A stretch of DNA of 17,245 nucleotides from Rhodospirillaceae bacterium (GCA_028819955.1 JAPPKP010000383.1:1-17245), one strand, 5' to 3'. Positions 1-6,338 are shown, numbered from the stretch's first letter. Translations and numbers: made by a program. Notes: a model not told the origin generated them from the letters alone.

Positions 1-31
1 AAAACCATCGAATAACCGGAGCGTCGCGCCA

Positions 32-577
32 TCAGGGAGCGCAAGCACGCTCATCTGGAATATCGAAGGAGCCGCCGTTCCCGGCTTCGGCTGCAGTGAA
101 CGCAGCCCGGACCGCAGCGGGGTCCGTCAGGGCGGCAGGGTCGATTCCCAACGCCCGAAGAATCTCTTCGCGGATCGAGCGCTTGAGCTTCCTGCCCGAC
201 AAGGACATGTCCTCTGCGTGGACGTACACCCGGCCGTCGATCGTCAGCGTGACGAGATAGGTGGAACCGTAACGCCACGGGCTTTCGTCCTCTCTGATGA
301 GGCATGCGAGATATTGAGATTGTCCCGCGCCCCGCCCGGCTTGCTCCAGGAAGCGAGCGCGCGAGCCGAGCGCGAAGTCCATCAAGCTGCCAGTGCCGTT
401 CTCTACCTGCTGCGCCGTCACTCGCGGGGGTGCAACAGGAGTCCCACCAACGGGAAGCGGACACGCTTCCTGCGACTGCGCCGATGCGGGGAGCGCGTTG
501 GAGAAAGCGCCGGCCAACACAAGAAGGCCAGCCACAAGAACGAAGGAAATCCTGGTTTTCCATGTCGCGGTATTCAT
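32..577 (-). CDS. Secreted protein of unknown function, weakly Cache-like
   Basis: Not a recognised family. The 181-residue product begins with a clear Sec signal peptide: a basic start (TWKTR), a hydrophobic core at about residues 11-30, and an ASA|Q signal peptidase I site at 33/34. The mature protein is therefore about 148 residues and periplasmic or secreted. Its middle (about 64-95) looks helical. Residues about 106-130 (YLVTLTIDGRVYVHAEDMSL, then SGRKL) resemble the beta-hairpin and 'dG.v.aHp....G..l' signature of single Cache ligand-binding domains; this is a pattern resemblance, not a proven homology. Cysteines lie at 39, 92 and 179. The ATG at 577 is supported by GAGGA (plus-strand 585-589) with 7-base spacing. 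It stands alone, with about 195 bases separating it from the toxin-like gene behind it. No membrane anchor or signalling domain is fused to it, so it is not a chemoreceptor itself. Confidence 0.72.
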   Translation of the reverse strand: MNTATWKTRISFVLVAGLLVLAGAFSNALPASAQSQEACPLPVGGTPVAPPRVTAQQVENGTGSLMDFALGSRARFLEQAGRGAGQSQYLACLIREDESPWRYGSTYLVTLTIDGRVYVHAEDMSLSGRKLKRSIREEILRALGIDPAALTDPAAVRAAFTAAEAGNGGSFDIPDERACAP

Positions 578-771
578 TGCTAGGTCCTCGTTCTGGGGAA
601 AGGCGGGCGAGCTATGGTCGAATTTGGTCCCCGGAGTGGTTGAGTCGTGAAGCGTGTCCTTTCTGAAACCCTAGCTCTTTAGGTCCAGATTCGAAATGTG
701 CAAAAAAGTTAAGTAACGATATGAAAATTCGAGAATACCGTACTGGCTCTCTGCGGGCACGCCCGAAAGCG

Positions 772-1206
772 TCAGACGATCTCGTATGCCTTGACCGTGC
801 CGCTGCCATAAATGCAAGCCACGAACGGAGGGTCGGTCTTCGCCGCGAAGCCAGCGATACGGCGCCTTCCTTTCACCAGTAGCTCCGCGATGTCCGGTCC
901 GGTTGCGTTCTTCATCCGGAGCACGATGACCCGCGCCGAATGCCGCTGGATCGCTTGCAGCTCGGCGGCGCGATAGCGAACGCCTCTGTCCTTCGCGATT
1001 GCGACCCAGCCCATGCCCCCGACGAGCGCAATCCACTCCTCGTCCGGCGCATCTTGCGGGAGATGGTCGTCATGTACCTCGACCGCCATGCCCTCGGCGC
1101 GAAGACGGTCCGCGATGATGTGCCGTCCGAGGCTGCGATCGATGAAGAGCGTGCGCTCAGGCTGCGGCTTGGAGCTCGCACCGGATCGCTTCTTCGATTT
1201 CCTCAT
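772..1206 (-). CDS. VapC45-type PIN-like putative toxin
   Basis: Predicted PIN-like ribonuclease, the toxin partner of a type II toxin-antitoxin pair. With the start at 1206 the product is 144 residues: a basic leader (MRKSKKR), then LFIDRSLGRH with the first acidic residue D23, HDDHLP (D46, D47), APDEEW (D55, E56, E57) and a KDRGVRYR segment (K72, D73). The 'FIDRSLG', 'DDH.P.DAPDEEW' and 'KD..iRYR' blocks match the PIN-like family around M. tuberculosis VapC45. The acidic residues would form the metal-binding nuclease site. The gene begins inside the DUF433 gene in another frame and overlaps it by 50 bases. In-frame alternatives are ATG at 1218 and GTG at 1248, which would enlarge the overlap to as much as 92 bases. 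I chose 1206 because the family fold starts just after it; no start has a strong ribosome-binding site, so translation is probably coupled to the antitoxin gene. Confidence 0.75.
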   Translation of the reverse strand: MRKSKKRSGASSKPQPERTLFIDRSLGRHIIADRLRAEGMAVEVHDDHLPQDAPDEEWIALVGGMGWVAIAKDRGVRYRAAELQAIQRHSARVIVLRMKNATGPDIAELLVKGRRRIAGFAAKTDPPFVACIYGSGTVKAYEIV

Positions 1207-1360
1207 GCCCACGCTCATAGTCGTGCGCCAGGTCGCTGATGGCTTCACCTGCCTTGTAGCGTTCGGCGATGAGCTGAGTTGCGAGGCCGGTGCCTGCGAT
1301 GACGGGCCGCCCGGCGGAGAGCATCGGATCGATGACGATCATCGCGGGCCAGCGGTCCAT
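1157..1360 (-). CDS. DUF433 antitoxin-like protein
   Basis: Small 67-residue protein of the DUF433 family, usually encoded next to PIN-like (VapC45/DUF5615-type) toxins and regarded as the antitoxin. Visible family features are a 'DPMLSAGRPVIAGTG' beginning (family pattern 'dP.i..GkPvi.GTri') at residues 11-25, then a helical 'aeryKAGEAISDLAHDY' segment and a terminal HEEIEEAI helix, consistent with the small helix-turn-helix-like fold. The ATG at 1360 lies 5 bases after the stop of the upstream gene; a second ATG (residue 7) at 1342 is possible, since the domain proper begins there. The 3' end runs 50 bases into the toxin gene. Family assignment is by recognised pattern; the antitoxin role is inferred from the neighbour. 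Confidence 0.78.
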   Translation of the reverse strand: MDRWPAMIVIDPMLSAGRPVIAGTGLATQLIAERYKAGEAISDLAHDYERGHEEIEEAIRCELQAAA

Positions 1361-1365
1361 TCCGG

Positions 1366-1953
1366 CTAAGACCCTCGCCCGTCAGGGTCGGGATCGGCGA
1401 TGGCTTCCAGCCAGCGGGGAGAGAAGGCGAGGACCGGGATGTCGGGCGGCAATTGGGGGTTGAACAGCGCGTTGTGCCACCAGGTCTCCTCGCGGCGCAG
1501 ATCGCCGGGCCTGAGCCGCTGGACGGTGCTGGGAAGCGTGTAGCCTTGGCTGTCCTGGGCGAAGGCCAGGACGCAGCGCCCCTCACGCTCCAGATCGGCG
1601 GCAAGGGCCGAGCCGGCCGCGAAAGTGGCGGTCAGCACGTCGCTGAAGTCGCGCGCGTACTGGTAGTAGCGCTCCGCCAGCAGGGCGAGCGCTGCTTCGC
1701 GTCGATCGCGCGGGTCGTGGGTGCGCCGCGCCAGGTGACGAAACTCGGGCGCGAAGGACTCAGGCTCCCGCCTGACCAGCAGCGTGGTCATCGCCGGCGC
1801 GAGCTCCTCGCCTGCAGCGCCTATAACCTGCGGGCGCATCCCCGGCGATGGCCGGCCGGAGCGGCGGCGCATGGCGTCGGCGCGTATGCGGCACTGCCAG
1901 CCGATGAAGTGATCGCGCAGGCGTTCGGCCCGCGGCGCAACGGTCACGGCCAT
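1366..1953 (-). CDS. Conserved-looking protein of unknown function
   Basis: I do not recognise a family. The 195-residue product has no signal peptide or membrane segment. It is rich in Arg and Ala and has an Arg-rich N-terminus (LRDHFIGWQCRIRADAMRRR). A central charged helical block (about residues 76-105, with PEFRHLARRTHDPRDRRE and LLAERYYQY) is followed by a compact C-terminal part containing TWWHN, ALFNP and FSPRWLEAIADPDPD. The mix of Trp, Tyr and conserved-looking short motifs suggests a soluble, folded protein rather than a chance frame. An in-frame TTG at 1971 would add six residues; I prefer the ATG at 1953, which follows a GGGG-containing stretch. Its stop lies 5 bases before the DUF433 start, so it is probably the first gene of a three-gene unit with the toxin-antitoxin-like pair. 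Whether it takes part in that system is unknown. Confidence 0.6.
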   Translation of the reverse strand: MAVTVAPRAERLRDHFIGWQCRIRADAMRRRSGRPSPGMRPQVIGAAGEELAPAMTTLLVRREPESFAPEFRHLARRTHDPRDRREAALALLAERYYQYARDFSDVLTATFAAGSALAADLEREGRCVLAFAQDSQGYTLPSTVQRLRPGDLRREETWWHNALFNPQLPPDIPVLAFSPRWLEAIADPDPDGRGS

Positions 1954-2022
1954 CGACCCCGGCTCGCACAATTCACGCGCATGGTGCGCTTGGGATGGTA
2001 GCCGCGCCCTCCGGTCGGGACC

Positions 2023-2060
2023 ATCGGGTTTGGCTTCCGCCTGTCACGAGGAAGCCCGAT
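2023..2060. repeat. Imperfect inverted repeat in divergent intergenic region
   Basis: ATCGGG and CTTCC (2023-2028, 2034-2038) pair with GGAAG and CCCGAT (2050-2054, 2055-2060). The result is an 11-bp stem with a 5-base bulge on the left arm and an 11-base loop. An alternative 7-bp pairing is GGCTTCC/GGAAGCC. It sits directly before the three 9-base direct repeats, between the divergent minus-strand block and the amidase operon. It could be an operator or the stem of a transcript; no T-tract follows. Confidence 0.45.
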
Positions 2061-2062
2061 CG

Positions 2063-2089
2063 TCGCACTTATCCCACTTGTCTCACTTA
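2063..2089 (+). repeat. Three tandem 9-base direct repeats (TCNCACTTR)
   Basis: Three consecutive copies read TCGCACTTA, TCCCACTTG and TCTCACTTA, a consensus TCNCACTTR with no spacer. They lie about 60 bases upstream of the candidate amidase-operon promoter. The exact 9-base period would put successive copies on nearly the same helical face (slightly less than one turn). This could be a cooperative regulator site, or simply a small tandem duplication. An open frame upstream of the amidase would read them as a Ser-His-Leu triplet repeat, but I do not consider that frame coding here. Confidence 0.5.
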
Positions 2090-2150
2090 ATACCGGCGAA
2101 TCCCGCCTTAAATGTTGCGCCGTCCGCATCGGGTACCGCGCGCGTGCCGC

Positions 2151-2178
2151 GTGACCGCGACGAGAAATCCGCTAGGAT
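2151..2178 (+). promoter_or_regulatory. Candidate sigma-70 promoter of the amidase operon
   Basis: GTGACC (2151-2156, 4/6 match to TTGACA) and TAGGAT (2173-2178, 4/6 match to TATAAT) are separated by 16 bases. A start of transcription near 2185 would give a leader of roughly 28 bases before the ATG at 2213. Spacing and position are right; the boxes are imperfect, so this is a moderate call. Confidence 0.45.
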
Positions 2179-2212
2179 CGCAGGCCGCTCCCACCAACCG
2201 AACGAGGCCCCC

Positions 2213-3778
2213 ATGTCGCGCGGTCCGGAACTTCCCTCCGTCAACCAGCTCGCCGCCGTCGCCCAGGACTTCATGCTCGACATGACGCTGGAGGATGTGA
2301 CGAACCAGCGGGAGGCCATGCGCGGCGCCATCGCGAGCCTGCGCCGGATCGACGACATGCCGGAGGAGCGGCCAGCCGTCTCCTATCCGCGCACCTCCGG
2401 CTACCGGCCGCACCCGGACGAGAACCCCTACAACGCCTGGTACTGGCGGACCGAGGTCAAGGGGGCGGACGCAGGGCCGCTGGCTGGCGAGGAGATCGGG
2501 ATCAAGGACGTGGTCTCGCTGGCCGGCGTGCCGATGATGAACGGCTCGCGCGCCCTCGAAGGCTACGTGCCGACCATCGACGCCACCATCGTGACCCGCA
2601 TGCTCGACGCGGGCGCCACCATCGTCGGCAAGACGGCCTGCGCCGACTTCTCCTTCTCCGGCGGCGGCCACACCAGCGGCTACGGCCCGGTGCGCAACCC
2701 GCGCAAGCCCACCCATGCGCCGGGCGGCTCGTCCAAGGGGAGCGCCGCGGCGCTGGCCGCAGGCGACGTGGCGATGGCGATCGGCGGCGATCAGGGCGGC
2801 TCGATCCGCATCCCGGCCTCCTGGTGCGGCGTGGTCGGCCTCAAGGCGACCTACGGCCTGATCCCCTATACCGGGTGCCTCGCGATCGAGATGACCCTCG
2901 ATCACATCGGGCCCATGACCGATACCGTCGAGAACTGCGCCCGCATGCTCTCGGTCCTCGCCGGCCCCGACCCGCTGGATCCGCGCCAGCGGGGCGTGAT
3001 CCCCGCCGATTGCGTGCGGGACTACATGCCGGCGATCGGCGTGGGCTGCGAAGGCGTGCGCGTCGGCGTGCTGACCGAGGGCTTCGGCCAGACCGAGCAG
3101 ACCTGGCCCGAATTCGGCCTGCCGGGGAGCGAGCCGGCGGTGGACGATGCGGTGCGCGCCACGGTACGCCGGCTGGAGGAACGGGGCGCCCAGGTCACCG
3201 AGGTCTCGGTGCCCGAGCATTACCACGGGCTCAGGCTCTGGTTCGCCATCGCGGCCGAGGGCGCGACCGAGTTCATGCTCAAGAACGGCGGGGTCGGCAC
3301 CGGCTGGTTCGGCTACTACGACACCCAGTTTCTCGAGCACGCGTCGCGCGCCGCGAAGACCCGTCAGAACGACTACCCGCTCACCGTGAAGAACGTGCTG
3401 CTGCTTGGCGGGTACCTCAAGCGCTACTACCACGGCACCTACTACGCCAAGGCGCAGAACCAGCGCGCGCGGCTGACTGCGGCTTATGACAAGGCGCTTC
3501 AGGACGTGGACGTGCTGGTGCTGCCGACCATTCCGCACCTGCCCGGGCCGATCCCGAGCCTGGATGCCGACTTCGGGGAGTACATGTCGCGCGCGCTCTG
3601 CATGATCAACAACACGCCGCAGTTCAACCTGACCGGCCATCCTGCGATCAGCGTGCCCTGCGGCGTGAGCGACGACCTGCCCATCGGCTTCCAGATCGTC
3701 GGCCGCCACTTCGAGGACCTCACGGTGCTCAGGGTCGCCGACGCGGTGGAGAAGAGCGCGGATTGGCAGAGCGTGTAG
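2213..3778 (+). CDS. Amidase-signature amidase (Rhodococcus AmdA-like)
   Basis: Amidase-signature enzyme hydrolysing a carboxamide to the acid and ammonia. It shows the complete Ser-cisSer-Lys triad: K98 (EIGIKDVVSLAG), S173 in APGGSSKGSAA, and S197 in GGDQGGSIRIPA; D193 corresponds to the Asp required in Rhodococcus amidases. The 521-residue length, the 'VPMMNGSR' and 'VGLKATYGLIPYTG' segments, and the C-terminal 'NTPQFNLTGHPAISVPCG' and 'GRHFEDLTVLRV' blocks match the enantioselective amidases that follow nitrile hydratase in Rhodococcus, rather than GatA of the tRNA amidotransferase. No nitrile hydratase is nearby. The usual GGSSGGS is GGSSKGS here (K175). The frame is open back to 2030, but the ATG at 2213 has GAGG six bases upstream and gives the family N-terminus. 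It is the first gene of a three-gene operon, 46 bases ahead of the next gene. No signal peptide, so cytoplasmic. The substrate is not predictable. Confidence 0.92.
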   Translation: MSRGPELPSVNQLAAVAQDFMLDMTLEDVTNQREAMRGAIASLRRIDDMPEERPAVSYPRTSGYRPHPDENPYNAWYWRTEVKGADAGPLAGEEIGIKDVVSLAGVPMMNGSRALEGYVPTIDATIVTRMLDAGATIVGKTACADFSFSGGGHTSGYGPVRNPRKPTHAPGGSSKGSAAALAAGDVAMAIGGDQGGSIRIPASWCGVVGLKATYGLIPYTGCLAIEMTLDHIGPMTDTVENCARMLSVLAGPDPLDPRQRGVIPADCVRDYMPAIGVGCEGVRVGVLTEGFGQTEQTWPEFGLPGSEPAVDDAVRATVRRLEERGAQVTEVSVPEHYHGLRLWFAIAAEGATEFMLKNGGVGTGWFGYYDTQFLEHASRAAKTRQNDYPLTVKNVLLLGGYLKRYYHGTYYAKAQNQRARLTAAYDKALQDVDVLVLPTIPHLPGPIPSLDADFGEYMSRALCMINNTPQFNLTGHPAISVPCGVSDDLPIGFQIVGRHFEDLTVLRVADAVEKSADWQSV

Positions 3779-3824
3779 CGCGCCGGGCGCCCGGCACGGG
3801 CTCAGGAGACAGCGAGGTGCGGCA

Positions 3825-5387
3825 GTGACGGAGACACCGGAACGCTGGGTCGTCCGCAAGCCGGCGCTGACGAGCGGCGGCGGCGTGGTCGCGACCCAGC
3901 ACCGGGCCGCGTCCGAGGCCGGCGCGCGGGTGCTGGCAGAGGGCGGCAATGCCGTGGACGCCGCCATCGCCGCGAGCCTCGCGCTGGCTACGGTCGAGCC
4001 CTGGATGAGCGGGCTCGGCGGCGGCGGTTTCATGCTCGTCCGTCCCGCAGGCGATGCCCGCACGCATGCCGTCTCCTTCGGGATGGTGGCGCCGGGCGCG
4101 TTGGACCCGGCGGACTACCCCCTCACGGGCGAGGCCGGCGCGGACCTGTTCGGCTGGCCGGCGGTCAAGGAGGACCGCAATCTGCGCGGCCCGCTCGCGG
4201 TGGCGGTGCCGGGCCAGGTCGCGGGACTCGGGTTGGCGCACGAGCGCTTCGGCACCTGGAGCTGGGCCGACCTCGTGGCGCCCGCGTGCGCGCTGGCGGA
4301 GCCGGGCATGGCGGTGGACTGGCACGCCACCGTCGCCATTGCGGCGTCGGCGCCGGAGCTTGCAAGCGACACCGGCTGCGCCGCAGCGTATCTGGCGGAC
4401 GGCTTCCCGCTGGCTACGCCCTGGACCGGGGAGGCGCCGCGCATCCGCTTGGGCCGGCTCGCGGAGACCCTGCGCCGGCTCGGCGAGGCAGGACCGCAAG
4501 ACGTCTACACGGGCGAGATCGGGCGGGCGATTTGCGCCGACATGGCGGCGCTCGGCGGCCGTCTCTCGGCAGCCGACCTGGCGGCCTACCAGGCCACCAT
4601 CGAGGAGGCGCCCGAGACCCGCTACCGCGACGCTCGGGTCGGGACCGCACCGGGGTTGACCGCGGGGCCGACCCTGGTGGACGTGCTGGACCGTCTCGCA
4701 GCCTCGCTCGATCCCGGCGAGGCACCCAGCGGCGGAGCCTACGCGGCCTACGCCGAGGCGTTGCAGGCGGCCTACGCCGAGCGGCTTCGGGCCATGGGTG
4801 CGGGCACCGATGCCGACCGTGCATCCTGCACCAGCCATCTCGGCGCGGCCGACCGGGACGGCACCGTGGTCGCGCTGACTCAGACCCTGCTTTCGCCCTT
4901 CGGCGCCAAGGTGATGCTGCCTGAGACCGGGATCCTGCTGAACAACGGGATCATGTGGTTCGACCCCCGGCCCGGCGGCCCCAACTCCATCGCCCCCGGC
5001 AAGCGGCCGCTTTCCAACATGTGCCCGACCATCGTCGAGTTCGCGGACGGCCGGCGCGCGGCGCTCGGCGCCTCGGGCGGGCGCCGCATCCTGCCTGCCG
5101 TCGCGCAGCTGCTCTCCTTCCTCGTGGACTTCGGTATGAGCCTGGACGACGCCGCGCATTGCCCGCGCATCAATGCAGACGGCGCCAATCTTATCGAGGC
5201 GGACGCCAGGCTGTCGGCGGAGACGCTGGCCCTGCTGGAGGCCCGGTTCGCGCTCGGGGTGCGCCCCCACGGTGTGCATCCCTCCGCCTACGCCTGCCCC
5301 AGCGCGGTCGTCTGGGACCCGCAGGGCGGGACCGCGAGCGGCGCTGCCCACGTGATGTCCCCGAATGCCTGCGTCGGCGCGCCGTGA
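3825..5387 (+). CDS. Gamma-glutamyltransferase-fold Ntn hydrolase, atypical
   Basis: Member of the gamma-glutamyltranspeptidase superfamily, which matures by self-cleavage before a catalytic Thr. Family blocks are clear: GGNAVDAAIA (40-49), GLGGGGFMLV (63-72), the CTSH cleavage site with Thr336 as predicted nucleophile, T354 (E. coli T409), GILLNN, KRPLSNMCPTI and the GASGG oxyanion region. The N-terminal chain would be about 335 residues and the small chain about 185. By ungapped comparison with my recollection of E. coli GGT, several gamma-glutamyl-binding residues are changed: R114 to G86, N411 to L356, Q430 to G375, D433 to W378, S463 to N398. The lid-loop segment is also about 10 residues shorter. 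A gamma-glutamyl substrate is therefore unlikely; related GGT-like enzymes include oxamate amidohydrolase and cephalosporin acylases. No signal peptide, so cytoplasmic, unlike periplasmic GGT. Start is GTG with GAGG at 3814-3817. Middle gene of the operon. Confidence 0.9.
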   Translation: MTETPERWVVRKPALTSGGGVVATQHRAASEAGARVLAEGGNAVDAAIAASLALATVEPWMSGLGGGGFMLVRPAGDARTHAVSFGMVAPGALDPADYPLTGEAGADLFGWPAVKEDRNLRGPLAVAVPGQVAGLGLAHERFGTWSWADLVAPACALAEPGMAVDWHATVAIAASAPELASDTGCAAAYLADGFPLATPWTGEAPRIRLGRLAETLRRLGEAGPQDVYTGEIGRAICADMAALGGRLSAADLAAYQATIEEAPETRYRDARVGTAPGLTAGPTLVDVLDRLAASLDPGEAPSGGAYAAYAEALQAAYAERLRAMGAGTDADRASCTSHLGAADRDGTVVALTQTLLSPFGAKVMLPETGILLNNGIMWFDPRPGGPNSIAPGKRPLSNMCPTIVEFADGRRAALGASGGRRILPAVAQLLSFLVDFGMSLDDAAHCPRINADGANLIEADARLSAETLALLEARFALGVRPHGVHPSAYACPSAVVWDPQGGTASGAAHVMSPNACVGAP

Positions 5388-5406
5388 CGCCGGAAAGGAG
5401 AGGTCC

Positions 5407-6165
5407 ATGAGCAATCAGACGCGCCTTGGCATGATCACGCCCTCGCTCAACACGGTGCTGGAGCCCGTGACCTACGCCCTGCTCGCGGACCTGCCCGACG
5501 TGACCGCGCATTTCAGCCGGGTGCAGGTGACTCGGGTCTCTCTGGGTGAGGACTCGGCGGCTCAGTTCGCCCACGAGCCGATGCTCGCCGCCGCGCGCAT
5601 GCTGGCGGATGCCCGCGTCCACGCGATCTGCTGGAACGGAACGGCAGGAAGCTGGCTCGGCCCCGACTTCGACCGCCGGCTGTGCGAAGCGATCGCGCGC
5701 GAGACTGGCATTCCGGCGACGAGTGCGACGCTGGCATTGGCGGAGCTTTTCCGGAGCCGGGGAGTCAAGCGCTACGCCCTGGTCACGCCGTTCGAGGGCG
5801 CGCTGCAAGAGGCGATCATCGAGACCTACGGGCGCGAGGGCTTCGAGTGCGTGGCCGAGCGGCACGTGGATAGCGACGACACCTTCGGCTACGCATCCAT
5901 CCCGCCAGCCACGACCGAAGGGATGATCCGCGACGTGGTTAGCGCGGAGCCCGAGGCGATCGCTGCGGTCTGCACGAACCTGAACGGCGCGCCCCACGCG
6001 CCAGCGCTGGAGGCCGAAGCCGGCGTCCCGGTCTACGACAGCGTGGCGGCGGCACTATGGGGCACGCTCGCGCTCGCCGGCGCGGACCCGAGCCGCATTA
6101 ACGGCTGGGGCGAGATCTTCTCCGTCGCCCCGGCCTCGCTGGAACGCCTCGGCGCCCTGCCCTAG
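5407..6165 (+). CDS. Asp/Glu racemase-superfamily enzyme (maleate isomerase/arylmalonate decarboxylase-like)
   Basis: A 252-residue cytoplasmic enzyme of the Asp/Glu racemase superfamily, nearest to the maleate cis-trans isomerase/arylmalonate decarboxylase branch. The N-terminal 'MITPSLNTVLEP' loop (9-20) is the substrate-carboxylate-binding signature with Asn15. The second catalytic Cys is C189 in AVCTNLNG. The first catalytic Cys of isomerases and racemases (in a CTSG motif) is absent: the equivalent loop reads ICWNGTAGSWLG, placing G78 at the site. That Gly/Cys pair is the layout of Bordetella arylmalonate decarboxylase (G74/C188). C75 lies three residues earlier and might still reach the site, so isomerase activity is not excluded. 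Start ATG has an excellent AGGAGAGG at 5396-5403. It is 19 bases after the GGT-like gene, so it is the last gene of the operon. Reaction options are decarboxylation of a substituted malonate, maleate isomerisation, or racemisation. Confidence 0.88.
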   Translation: MSNQTRLGMITPSLNTVLEPVTYALLADLPDVTAHFSRVQVTRVSLGEDSAAQFAHEPMLAAARMLADARVHAICWNGTAGSWLGPDFDRRLCEAIARETGIPATSATLALAELFRSRGVKRYALVTPFEGALQEAIIETYGREGFECVAERHVDSDDTFGYASIPPATTEGMIRDVVSAEPEAIAAVCTNLNGAPHAPALEAEAGVPVYDSVAAALWGTLALAGADPSRINGWGEIFSVAPASLERLGALP

Positions 6166-6202
6166 CCACCGCGAACCTCGAGAGTCCCCTACCTCACCCC
6201 GA

Positions 6203-6231
6203 CCCTCTCCTCCCCCGAGGGGAGGAGAGGG
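6203..6231. terminator. 13-bp perfect GC hairpin between convergent genes
   Basis: CCCTCTCCTCCCC (6203-6215) and GGGGAGGAGAGGG (6219-6231) form a perfect 13-bp stem around a 3-base loop, 37 bases after the racemase-like gene. The aminotransferase gene converges from the other side. There is no strong T-tract on either strand, but stem strength and position suggest a bidirectional transcription stop or a mobile palindromic repeat unit. Confidence 0.6.
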
Positions 6232-6253
6232 AGAATTTGGCGGTGCCGTCTAC

Positions 6254-6283
6254 GTCCCCCCTCCGCCTTCGGGGGAGGGGGAC
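6254..6283. terminator. Second GC hairpin between convergent genes
   Basis: GTCCCCC (6254-6260) pairs with GGGGGAC (6277-6283). After a bulged C, a TCC/GGA stretch extends the stem toward a TTC-containing loop. Outside both hairpins, the flanks CTACCTCACCCC (about 6189-6200) and GGGGGAGGTGG (about 6285-6295) are themselves nearly complementary. The whole stretch of about 107 bases therefore behaves as one composite palindrome. It is the likely terminator for the minus-strand aminotransferase gene. Confidence 0.5.
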
Positions 6284-6338
6284 AGGGGGAGGTGGCTTTC
6301 GTCTGGGCCGCCGCGACCCTGTAAGGCCGGTTCGCGCT

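Noticed and set aside
752..767. Small CGGGC/GCCCG hairpin after the PIN-like gene as a terminator
   Set aside because: The 5-bp stem would leave a 2-base loop (4-bp with a 4-base loop) and no T-tract follows.
2030..2212. N-terminal extension of the amidase from an upstream start
   Set aside because: Extra 61 residues include a Ser-His-Leu repeat from the tandem 9-mers, lack family similarity, and would cover the candidate promoter; the ATG at 2213 has a ribosome-binding site and gives the exact family N-terminus.
2108..4063. Open frame of 651 codons on the minus strand opposite the amidase gene
   Set aside because: Fully antisense to the amidase, which has its complete catalytic triad; the product is His/Arg/Gly/Ala-rich without motifs.
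3729..5414. Open frame of 561 codons on the minus strand opposite the GGT-like gene
   Set aside because: Antisense to a well-supported gene and compositionally a shadow of its codon bias.
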